Positions 14,839 through 22,212 of a DNA stretch of 26,286 bases are shown in pieces. Within the stretch, counting starts at the first letter, position 1. Every line of letters begins with the position of its first letter. Under the pieces are notes generated by a model. The model saw nothing but the letters and a program-made list of their open reading frames with translations. It did no database searches and was not told the DNA's origin. This DNA is from Corynebacterium sp. (GTDB taxonomy: Bacteria; Actinomycetota; Actinomycetes; Mycobacteriales; Mycobacteriaceae), in NCBI RefSeq assembly GCF_030530965.1, contig NZ_JAUMTY010000029.1:1-26286 (forward strand), read 5' to 3'. The position numbers were made by a program, and so were the translations under genes.

Positions 14839-16659
14839 TTAGAGATAATACTGCGACGGCGTGTACACGATATTGCCTTTACTGTCCTTGCAAAAGGAGC
14901 TACCGGGCACTGAGTTCGGCCCTGCTCCTTCACCGTATGAAGTATCTGTGGGCTCACACGTCCAACCGTTTTTATCCGGGCCAGTTGAATGTTCGTCATT
15001 CCTTGAAGAATTTTCTGAACCAGAGTTACTAACGTAGTTCTGCATCGCTTCAAGGGCGTGTGAACAATCCACATCACCTTGGTGGACGAGGACAGGCGCT
15101 TTTGTATATTCCTCAGTGTAACTGGTTTTTATATCAATGTCGCCGCATTTGGATCCGGTGATGCCTGTGCCATCACCTTTACGCTTGGTAATGGTGTAGC
15201 CCTTATCGGTGAAGTCGACGCGGTTATTATCGACGATACATGTCGCTTTTTTATCCTCGAACACTCCGCATGAGGTGTCAAAAAACTGAATTTTTTCTCC
15301 AGGGTGGAGAACTCCGCCATCGTTGTAGAAGTCACCGTCGTCCTTGAATTCTTGGTGAGAATAAACGAACTTTTTCTCTGAATCGTCTCCTGATCCTCCA
15401 CCTAGGGCTGGATCATATTCTTCGGTTTGGAAGCAGTCCAGCATATTCATCATGTTCGCTGAAAAGGCGATATAACAATTGAATTTGGTGTCAGCGAGGC
15501 GAAAAGAAACCCCATCGCCACTACCAATAACATCTTGTCCTCTGGTCATATCGTCAAAGAGATGTGTGTACGTTGTTGGTTCACTGGAATCGTCATTGGT
15601 GGTGTAGTGGTTGTAGGCCACGCCACCACCCACTACCGCACCGCCGCCAAGGATTGCCGCGCCGATGAGGCCTTTTGTTGATGTCAAGACGCCGGTAGCC
15701 CCACTTTTAGCGGCTCCACCTGCAGCGACTTTGCTTCCGCCCGCTGTAATCGCGTGTGAGCCGCTCACCGGATCTGGTGGTCCTGCGGTGAAAGCTTGGG
15801 AACCGCTGACGGGGTGGGGTGGCCCTGCGGTAACAGCGTGTGAGCCACTCATTGGATCAGGCGCTGAGGGGTGAGGCCCTGTGATAGTGCCGTGCCCGCC
15901 GGGTGGTGTACCTGCTGCCGATGCCCCTCCGTCATGGTGGGGGCCGACGGGGTGATGTGGCGCTGGTTGGTGCGAGCCGACTGATCCGCTGGCTCCTCCG
16001 TCGGAGGAGTGGTGGGGTCCCCAGCCGGACTGACCTTCTGACGTAAGACGCTCGATCGACGGGCGTGGGAATTGAGAGCGACGTTTGTCTTCCGCACCCG
16101 TCCGTGGCGTCGGCTGTGGACCTTGCTGTGGCGGTTCTTGTGGAGGCTCTATAGGTTGCCAAAACTGTTGCGGGGGTTGGTTTCCGGACCACGGTTGATT
16201 AGGTGGCCAGGGCTGGTTCCCCTGCTGTGGTTGATTAACGAACTGTGGTTGATTCCCCGGCCACGGTTGGTCTACCGCGCTGGGATATTCGACCGGTCCA
16301 GGTCCAGGTTGGTTACTAGCCCACGGCTGATTTCCGTACTGTGCTTGGTTTCCCGGCCAGGGCTGGTTCACAGACTGGGGCTGATTCCCGGGCCAGGGTT
16401 GATTACCGGGCGTTGGAGGATAGTTGAATTGGCCGTTAGGCGGTGGCCCATTAAAGCCCTGAGGAGGGAAGGCCGTCGTGGGTTGTGCATCCCCCTGTGT
16501 CCCAGCACCCCACTGCCCATTGTCCTGAGCAGGGTGTCCATTGGGGGCCTCGTTCTGGTCGTTGGGTGCATTGTTGTTCTGAGGGTTCTTACCGTTCTGA
16601 TTCGCGTTGTCTCCCCACGCTTCGTCGCGGTGTTCTTGTCCCCATTGCTGTTCATTCAT
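14839..16659 (-). CDS. Large single-span membrane protein with NQPWPGNQ repeats and exported Cys domains
   Basis: A 606-residue protein with no assigned function. Residues 1-170 are Asn/Gln/Pro/Trp-rich with irregular NQPWPGNQ repeats; a Pro/His/Gly region and three 14-residue SGSHA-TAGPP repeats follow. One membrane span lies at about 330-350 (GLIGAAILGGGAVVGGGVAY). The exported part has two modules. One (about 380-500) contains FNCYIAFS, LDCFQTEEY, TSCGVFEDKKATCIVDNN and GYTI, resembling the 'C...TC....F....Y' secreted domain (DUF6636-like) of actinobacteria. The last (about 510-606) has VLVHQGDVDCSHALEAMQNY, GWTCEPT and SSFCKDS, matching the C-terminal domain of the 11665-12708 protein. 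The ATG has AGGAGG 9 bases upstream. It converges on tsuA with a 19-bp gap. Confidence 0.8.
   Translation of the reverse strand: MNEQQWGQEHRDEAWGDNANQNGKNPQNNNAPNDQNEAPNGHPAQDNGQWGAGTQGDAQPTTAFPPQGFNGPPPNGQFNYPPTPGNQPWPGNQPQSVNQPWPGNQAQYGNQPWASNQPGPGPVEYPSAVDQPWPGNQPQFVNQPQQGNQPWPPNQPWSGNQPPQQFWQPIEPPQEPPQQGPQPTPRTGAEDKRRSQFPRPSIERLTSEGQSGWGPHHSSDGGASGSVGSHQPAPHHPVGPHHDGGASAAGTPPGGHGTITGPHPSAPDPMSGSHAVTAGPPHPVSGSQAFTAGPPDPVSGSHAITAGGSKVAAGGAAKSGATGVLTSTKGLIGAAILGGGAVVGGGVAYNHYTTNDDSSEPTTYTHLFDDMTRGQDVIGSGDGVSFRLADTKFNCYIAFSANMMNMLDCFQTEEYDPALGGGSGDDSEKKFVYSHQEFKDDGDFYNDGGVLHPGEKIQFFDTSCGVFEDKKATCIVDNNRVDFTDKGYTITKRKGDGTGITGSKCGDIDIKTSYTEEYTKAPVLVHQGDVDCSHALEAMQNYVSNSGSENSSRNDEHSTGPDKNGWTCEPTDTSYGEGAGPNSVPGSSFCKDSKGNIVYTPSQYYL
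15752..15877 (-). repeat. Three 42-bp tandem repeats inside the membrane protein gene
   Basis: Units begin at 15752, 15794 and 15836, an exact 42-bp period, and encode 14-residue copies of the type PVSGSHAITAGPPD. The copies have diverged and the period keeps the reading frame. Confidence 0.8.
16183..16412 (-). repeat. Irregular Asn-Gln-Pro-Trp repeat tract inside the membrane protein gene
   Basis: The word TGGTTGATT or close variants recurs many times on the plus strand, encoding NQPWPGNQ-type units on the minus strand. Unit length varies, so this is a degenerate coding repeat. Confidence 0.7.
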
Positions 16660-16805
16660 ATTTTTCAGCCTCCTTTATTTATTAAAACGTTGAGGAGGGC
16701 TGTTGGCATTACATTCTGCATAGGTGTACTAAAAGAAATTATTTTGTTATTCGCTTGTCATCTGTTTGTGATGCCGACAATTTGGGGTTCACTTATGCTA
16801 GGAAG

Positions 16806-16828
16806 TGCGTATTCAATTTCAGTACGCA
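16806..16828. promoter_or_regulatory. Inverted repeat between the divergent genes at 16659 and 16866
   Basis: TGCGTA (16806-16811) and TACGCA (16823-16828) form a perfect inverted repeat with 11 bases between. Arms extend with AA/TT after one mismatch. The left part belongs to the 13-bp word also found at 12763-12775. It lies about 40-60 bases before the lipoprotein start and may be an operator. Confidence 0.4.
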
Positions 16829-16865
16829 TTTAATCCCACCATGCGGTGATGAGAGGTCGAAGAGC

Positions 16866-17534
16866 ATGAAAGTGTCATCGTCTCACGCAGTCAAGGGCAT
16901 TGCGTTATTAGCTAGCGCGGTTGTGCTAGCTGGGTGCAACCAGGGTGGTGATAACGACAACTCTCAGGCCACCGATCAGCAGACGTCCGTGGCAACGAAG
17001 TCCTCCGCAGCTACTCCGAGTTCTGAAAACGCAACAGCATCAGAGGACAGTAGTAGTGACGTCGCAGAATCTAACGAGCAAGATGCAGATAGCGACGGCA
17101 AAACTGCCGCTCAGCAGGGAAAAGCTCAGGAAAGCTGCACCGACAATATTGCGGCACGGGAGTATCAAGACCACGCGGCCGAGGTTCCTCCACCTTCGTC
17201 GGGAGAATGGGATATTGATCCCTCCTCTTTCCTTGAAAATCAGCCGTGTGCGACGTTGTCCTGGGCAGTATTAGTTCCCATGAAAATTGTCGACGGCAGT
17301 CCGCCTACGCAGACCATGCTGTTCCACAACGGACGATTCATAAAAACTGTGCCCCAGAAGCCGACATACTCGCCTGATGTCTCGCGTGTTGATGATTCGA
17401 CGATCAATGTGACCTGGAAATGGCCCAAGCCAGGGGACCCTCTGGCCGAGAAAACTGGTCGATCAGTTGCCACGTTCCGTTGGGATGATCAATCCGAATC
17501 CGTCGTTATGGAAGGTGAATTACCGCCAGACTAA
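16866..17534 (+). CDS. LppP/LprE family lipoprotein
   Basis: A 222-residue lipoprotein. The signal peptide ends in lipobox VVLAGC with the lipidated Cys at residue 24. A Ser/Thr/Asp-rich spacer covers residues 25-95. The C-terminal domain (about 97-222) has SCTDN, PCATLSWAVLVP, TQTMLFHNGRFIKT, a DDSTINVTWKWP strand and VATFRWDDQSESVVMEGELPP. The 'PCA.LSW..V', 'LLFH.G..' and 'F.WD' signature is that of the mycobacterial LppP/LprE family. The ATG at 16866 is preferred over the longer frame from 16755 because the signal peptide begins there and GAGAGG lies upstream. The family's biochemical role is not established. It is divergent from the large membrane protein gene. Confidence 0.85.
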   Translation: MKVSSSHAVKGIALLASAVVLAGCNQGGDNDNSQATDQQTSVATKSSAATPSSENATASEDSSSDVAESNEQDADSDGKTAAQQGKAQESCTDNIAAREYQDHAAEVPPPSSGEWDIDPSSFLENQPCATLSWAVLVPMKIVDGSPPTQTMLFHNGRFIKTVPQKPTYSPDVSRVDDSTINVTWKWPKPGDPLAEKTGRSVATFRWDDQSESVVMEGELPPD

Positions 17535-17748
17535 AACGTGTGTGAAACCTTCCGGGCGTGATACGTAATTACGCCGGGGGGTAAACCGGGGGATCGCGTT
17601 ATCGATCTAAACATCTAATGGCCGCTGGGAAACAGCCACAGAAACTAAGATTTTAAACAGCAGAGCTGTATTCGGCGGTCAATAACCCCCAAAAGTTGGG
17701 CTACATTACCGCCGCGTTGTCGCACATCTGAAACAAAGGCGGGTTGTC

Positions 17749-19500
17749 ATGCACCACCGAGATAACGTCCGACGGAATTTCCCATACGCTCATAAATCGC
17801 GACATGTACGTGAGTCGTCGCATTCGCGTTTCATTTCCACCGCTATTGTTACGCTCTCTATTCCGCTGGCAAGCGTCGCCGTCGCCAATGGTGCCCCCAG
17901 TGATTCTCCGCAGCCTGATATTCCGGCGTCTGCACAACCGAACGCGATGTGCGTCCCTTATCTTGGCGATATCAGTAAAGGGAATGGGCAATTTCCTCTA
18001 GGGCTCGTCGCGCCTGATTTTGGTGATGATGGTTATGATGCCTTACCCGTCGCAAATGATAAAGACCTGCCGGAACGTATTGATTTACGAGACAACCACC
18101 AAGGTTTCAACGAAAAAATTGATGTTGCACTCCATGAGGGATCATTGGTGGTTCGTCATCGTGGAGAAGAGCAATGGCGGCATCTTCCGATCCCTGATTG
18201 TTTGGATGGAAACATTGTCAGCATGTCCATCAACGGTGATTCTCTCATCGCGCTGGATAAAGATGGCTGGATGTACACGCTGAGTAATTTGCTTTCGAGC
18301 CCGGCACGATGGGGCTGGATCAGAGCCTGGGGAGGGCCCGTGTGGTTGGGCAAAGGATTGCAATCGCCCACCACCGAGGAAGGGAAATGGTCGTTTACTC
18401 TGATCGACAACAATGTGGATAAAACATATTCCACGCCCGACGGGAAAGAACAACCGATCTCGTATGCCAAAGTCACCCAAGTAGTCGCACTCGGGCAAGA
18501 TGGGTCACACCTTTACAGCCTTGATCCGTGGCTTGCGCGCGATTATTCCTACGAAATCGGTACGCCATTTAATTCGCGTTTCCAAGCAGAATCTGTGTCA
18601 GCATCAGGATCGGTCATTTTTATTACCAATAAATACGGTGATATGTATACGAAGTTGTCCGACTATGACGTTCGCGGTGCCGACCCAGCTCAATTCCGCT
18701 ACCAATGGAACGACCCCAACAATCCGGACGAGCGCCCGTCGGCAACGAATGCCCTTCAACAGCGATTGGATAACAACACAGCGCCGATAGCGATTGAAGG
18801 ACAAGAGTGGACTCACCAGCCAAAAATTCCTGGCACGATCACGAGCAGGATTTCTATCCACACGACGGCACCTGGTTCGACGAACCGCGAACTCAGGGTA
18901 GAGGGCACGAATTCGGATGGTGAATCGGGTTATTGGCATAAGGCTCTTGACGATAAAAACTGGGCCTTCACCGCAACCGGTTTACCGCTAGAGGGGAGGA
19001 AACTTGAAAACTCCTCCGCTGATCGAAGCACAGATACATTGTCGGACGAATCTCCCTTCAGTTACGAGGGGAAAGTAACCGACAATGCGTCATTAAGCAT
19101 CGATCACTTCGCCTACGCAAGTGAGAAGCATGACATCACCGTGACGGTTAATGGTAAGAAGTATCCGCTGCTCCTAGAGACTGTCGATGGTCGCTTGGGA
19201 ACTCCTTTATCGCAGCGCGTGTTGCCAGTCGAAGGAGAATTCGGAAGCAGACCTGCCGGATTGGTTGAAGGGATCCCACGAAATTACGTGGCAGCAATAC
19301 GCGTCCCGCAGGAAACCAAGCAGGCCGCAGAACATGACCCCGAGTTGAAGAGTTTTCTGGACACATATCTCAAAGGCGAAGACCCGCACCAAATATTCGC
19401 GCGGGTCACACCGAGTGAATTCCAGATTATTAATTCACCGGTAAAGGATGTGGCGGTACCGGCTCCCGGGGCTGTGGCAACGCTTACGTCAGTGGAATAA
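17749..19500 (+). CDS. Large secreted protein, beta-rich, function unknown
   Basis: A 583-residue exported protein. A long basic, His/Arg-rich n-region (1-28) precedes a hydrophobic run (FISTAIVTLSIPLASVAVA) and a probable cleavage site after ANGA. No lipobox, sortase motif or membrane anchor is visible. The body is rich in beta-type segments with repeated aromatic/Gly-Asp turns: LIALDKDGWMYTLSN, RWGWIRAWGGPVWLGKG, SHLYSLDPWLARDYSYEIG, SVSASGSVIFITNKYGDMYTKLSDYD and SGYWHKALDDKNWAF. This looks like a propeller-type or other all-beta fold. The pieces around the 'ASGS..F..N.YGDM' segment seem familiar from secreted proteins of mycolata, but I cannot give a family name. AAAGGCGGG lies just before the ATG. 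It is 214 bp downstream of the lipoprotein gene. Confidence 0.8.
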   Translation: MHHRDNVRRNFPYAHKSRHVRESSHSRFISTAIVTLSIPLASVAVANGAPSDSPQPDIPASAQPNAMCVPYLGDISKGNGQFPLGLVAPDFGDDGYDALPVANDKDLPERIDLRDNHQGFNEKIDVALHEGSLVVRHRGEEQWRHLPIPDCLDGNIVSMSINGDSLIALDKDGWMYTLSNLLSSPARWGWIRAWGGPVWLGKGLQSPTTEEGKWSFTLIDNNVDKTYSTPDGKEQPISYAKVTQVVALGQDGSHLYSLDPWLARDYSYEIGTPFNSRFQAESVSASGSVIFITNKYGDMYTKLSDYDVRGADPAQFRYQWNDPNNPDERPSATNALQQRLDNNTAPIAIEGQEWTHQPKIPGTITSRISIHTTAPGSTNRELRVEGTNSDGESGYWHKALDDKNWAFTATGLPLEGRKLENSSADRSTDTLSDESPFSYEGKVTDNASLSIDHFAYASEKHDITVTVNGKKYPLLLETVDGRLGTPLSQRVLPVEGEFGSRPAGLVEGIPRNYVAAIRVPQETKQAAEHDPELKSFLDTYLKGEDPHQIFARVTPSEFQIINSPVKDVAVPAPGAVATLTSVE

Positions 19501-19528
19501 AACCGGATCCGTCCCCACTGTTAGGTGC

Positions 19529-21745
19529 TTATAGGTTTCCCACCGCTTCCCGAACAGCGTCGACAATCTCAGCGCTCGTTGTCGCGTCGCGGAGGTGAGT
19601 GCGGAAATTGTCTCTCATCAGGGCACGGGCAAGTTGGGCAAGAATCTTCATGTGTTTCTTATTCGCCCCTTTAGGAACGGCAATGAGGAACACAAAATGC
19701 ACGGTCGTGTTATCCGGGCTGTTCCAGTCGACGCCGTCGCCTGGAATCCGGGCGAACAACACCGTCGGCGTTGTGACGCCAGCTACCCGGGCATGAGGAA
19801 TTGCCACCTCGTTTCCCACCGCTGTCGTCGATTGCTCCTCGCGAGCCAACGCTGCCTGGATCACTGCTTCACCATCGGTAATTCGTCCGGCCGCGACTGC
19901 GTGGTTTACCAAACCGCGAATAACATCTTCGCGGTTTTCAGAAGGCGCATCATCGTCCAGGACAACGAGCGTTTCGTCGATAAGGTGAGGAGCATCTGAC
20001 TCCTCGGCGCTCTTGGTGCCGGAAACAACACCGGCAGGTTCAGCGCTGGTAACAGCGCCAGTGTTCCGCGGGTTAGAAGCATCAGTAGAAGAATCAGCAC
20101 CAGCACCAGCATCACTAGCGTTAGACGTGGACGTCGGCGAATGCTTACTCCGGGACATACTTATTCGCGTCAGCCCAATCATGACGGCGACCGTCGTCGC
20201 GATACCAGCGAGCACGGCGATGAAGAACCACACAACGCCGTCGATAGCCCCCAGCACAGCAACAATCGGCCCGCCGTGCATGACGTTATCTTTCACACCC
20301 CATAAACCGGCGAGAGCTCCGGCCACGGCTCCACCAATAACATTGGCCGGAATAACTTGAAATGGGCGAGCCGCTGCAAAAGGAATAGCGCCCTCGGTAA
20401 TACCAAAACATCCCATGATTAGGGCAGCTATGCCAGCATCTTTTTCAGGCTTAGTAAACCATTGTCGGCGAATAAAAGTAATAATGCCCATCGCCAGCGG
20501 CGGGACCGCAATAGCTGCCGCGTTCATCCCCATCGGTGCGGCGTTTCCGGCAGCAATTAAACCGCCACCGAAGAGAAACGCCGTTTTATTAAACGGGCCA
20601 CCCATGTCAAAAGCGATCATTGCGCCCAAGACGGCGCCCAGCACGACAGACGACGTCCCATTCATGCTGGCTAGCCAGTGCGTCAGGGCGTCGAAAAGCG
20701 ATGCAATCGGCGCGCCGATGACGTAAATAACAAGCAGACCGACAATGAGTGTGGTCACAATCGGAATGACAATAATCGGCCAAATAGGGGCCACATACTT
20801 ATTGACGGGAATTTTTCGAATGGCCAAAGCTACGTAGCCGGACAAAATACCCGTGACAATGCCACCAATAAATCCAGTGCCTGCTTCGGAGCCATACAGT
20901 GAACCAGTCACAGCGACCATGCCGGTAATAAAACCGGGCGCCAATGCAGACCGGTCCGCAATACCTTCTGCGATATAGGCCGATAACACCGGCACCATCA
21001 GGCTGAACGCTAGTGTGCCCAGCTGATTAATGTCGTACCAAAAGCTATCCTTTGGTATTTGCATACCTTCCGATGTGGGGTGGCCACCCAAGGACAACGC
21101 CACGGCGATGAGCAACCCGCCTGTTACCACGAAGGGGATCATGCGGGATACCCCGGCCATCAAGGCTCGATAGATCACCGTCGCAGGATTCAATGATTCA
21201 CTGCTCGCCGATCCGCTCAGTGACGCTCCATCGGCGTCGGGGGAGAGGCCCCCGGAGGCTCCCCGACCACCGGTTCCCGCGCCATGGTCACCGTCGACCC
21301 CCTGGTTCCCCTTGCCTTGCGACTGCCCCCACCGCGGAGCGACTAGCGCTCGCCGAAGAAGATCATCAGGATGGCTGATCGCAGCATCAACACCCGTCGT
21401 GACCAGCCGTTTATTGACAAACCGCTCTTTGTCGATCGCAATATCCGCCGCAATAATCACGGCATCTGCCGCCGCAATATCCGCGTGAGAAAAAGCATTA
21501 TCGACGCCGATCGAGCCGTGAGTTTCCACCTTGATCGTCGCGCCGGCCTCCTTGGCCGCAGCCTCGAGTTTCTCCGCGGCCATATACGTGTGCGCAATAC
21601 CCGTCGGACATGCGGTAATTGCCAGGATTGTTGATCCCGCGACTGTGGGGTTCTTCCCGTCAACGGCGCTGCTCTTGTTAACGGTGCTTCCGTCAACGGC
21701 GGCCGTTCCCCCTAATGACGGCTCCCTATTTCCATCTGTACTCAT
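19529..21745 (-). CDS. Fructose-type PTS permease, EIIB-EIIC-EIIA fusion
   Basis: Imports and phosphorylates fructose or a similar sugar. Domains in order: EIIB (about 38-135) with LAITACPTGIAHTYMAAE and phospho-Cys46; a Gly/Ser-rich linker; EIIC (about 188-545) with SRMIPFVVTGGLLIA and multiple membrane spans; an Ala/Ser/Asp linker; and EIIA (about 605-738) with VAIPHARV and phospho-His651. The 738-residue length fits three-domain FruA/PtsF proteins. No 1-phosphofructokinase (fruK) or DeoR-type regulator is adjacent, unlike the usual fruR-fruK-fruA cluster, so the sugar is uncertain and fructose is the default. There is no Shine-Dalgarno sequence; TAGAGT (21753-21758 on minus) lies 7 bases before the ATG, suggesting a leaderless mRNA. 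Confidence 0.92.
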   Translation of the reverse strand: MSTDGNREPSLGGTAAVDGSTVNKSSAVDGKNPTVAGSTILAITACPTGIAHTYMAAEKLEAAAKEAGATIKVETHGSIGVDNAFSHADIAAADAVIIAADIAIDKERFVNKRLVTTGVDAAISHPDDLLRRALVAPRWGQSQGKGNQGVDGDHGAGTGGRGASGGLSPDADGASLSGSASSESLNPATVIYRALMAGVSRMIPFVVTGGLLIAVALSLGGHPTSEGMQIPKDSFWYDINQLGTLAFSLMVPVLSAYIAEGIADRSALAPGFITGMVAVTGSLYGSEAGTGFIGGIVTGILSGYVALAIRKIPVNKYVAPIWPIIVIPIVTTLIVGLLVIYVIGAPIASLFDALTHWLASMNGTSSVVLGAVLGAMIAFDMGGPFNKTAFLFGGGLIAAGNAAPMGMNAAAIAVPPLAMGIITFIRRQWFTKPEKDAGIAALIMGCFGITEGAIPFAAARPFQVIPANVIGGAVAGALAGLWGVKDNVMHGGPIVAVLGAIDGVVWFFIAVLAGIATTVAVMIGLTRISMSRSKHSPTSTSNASDAGAGADSSTDASNPRNTGAVTSAEPAGVVSGTKSAEESDAPHLIDETLVVLDDDAPSENREDVIRGLVNHAVAAGRITDGEAVIQAALAREEQSTTAVGNEVAIPHARVAGVTTPTVLFARIPGDGVDWNSPDNTTVHFVFLIAVPKGANKKHMKILAQLARALMRDNFRTHLRDATTSAEIVDAVREAVGNL

Positions 21746-21812
21746 GAGAATGACTCTAGTTTTAGAAACTCCGGCTGGTTCGACCGAGATACGTATTCGA
21801 TTTCGATTCCCT

Positions 21813-21848
21813 CGCTATACATATCCAGCTCGCCCGCTATACACATTC
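21813..21848. repeat. Direct repeat CGCTATACA-AT, 22 bp apart
   Basis: CGCTATACATATCC (21813-21826) and CGCTATACACATTC (21835-21848) are spaced by 22 bp, about two helical turns, 70-100 bases upstream of the PTS permease start. This is a possible regulator site or tandem promoter pair (TATAGCG on the minus strand). Confidence 0.4.
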
Positions 21849-21972
21849 GCCAGAAACTCGGGGTAATACGACAGGAGGCAGTGCGCACGCGAATCCTGGG
21901 GCGCGACGCACCTACGTACGGAAGAAGGAGCCGGCAGACGGAAAACTGAGGGAAAGCTACATCTAGAGCGCG

Positions 21973-22106
21973 AAAAGTGCGGGGGAATACGCGGCCCAAA
22001 ATAAAAGTGCGGGGGAATACGGCCAGTTTTCGGCCATTTTTCGCACATATTTCCCCGCAGTTTTCACAAGAGACCCCGATACCCCCACGCAGTTTTCCCG
22101 CACGCG
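21973..22106. repeat. Cluster of G-rich direct and inverted repeats
   Basis: AAAAGTGCGGGGGAATACG occurs exactly at 21973-21991 and 22003-22021 (30-bp period). Related words occur inverted: TTCCCCGCAGTTTT (22051-22064), CCCCCACGCAGTTTT (22082-22096) and TTCCCGCACGCG (22095-22106). Left and right halves can pair imperfectly. Confidence 0.7.
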
Positions 22107-22212
22107 GACACACTTTTGTCGTAAAACCCGAAACTCGACACACATGCAGGAAGTCGAAATACATATCAGCCGGAAAACTGACTTAAGACGCCAATAGCTA
22201 TACCGTTATTAG

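Larger units (their letters stand above)
21746..22212. other. Divergent intergenic region between PTS permease and BCCT genes, repeat-rich
   Basis: About 465 bp without a trustworthy coding frame. Near the PTS side are two copies of CGCTATACA(T/C)AT (21813 and 21835). The middle holds two exact copies of AAAAGTGCGGGGGAATACG and related words in the opposite orientation. Close to the BCCT gene, CTGACT (22178-22183) and TATACC (22199-22204) may form its promoter. Confidence 0.6.

Noticed and set aside
16183..16412. Regularly recurring words that could suggest a CRISPR array
   Set aside because: Unit lengths vary, there are no unique spacers, and the tract keeps the reading frame of a Pro/Gln-rich protein.
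21742..22164. 140-residue minus-strand frame with a C-x-x-C segment in the PTS/BCCT gap
   Set aside because: The Cys pair and the repeated VFPRTF come from translating the G-rich repeats. It overlaps the PTS start region and has no convincing ribosome site.
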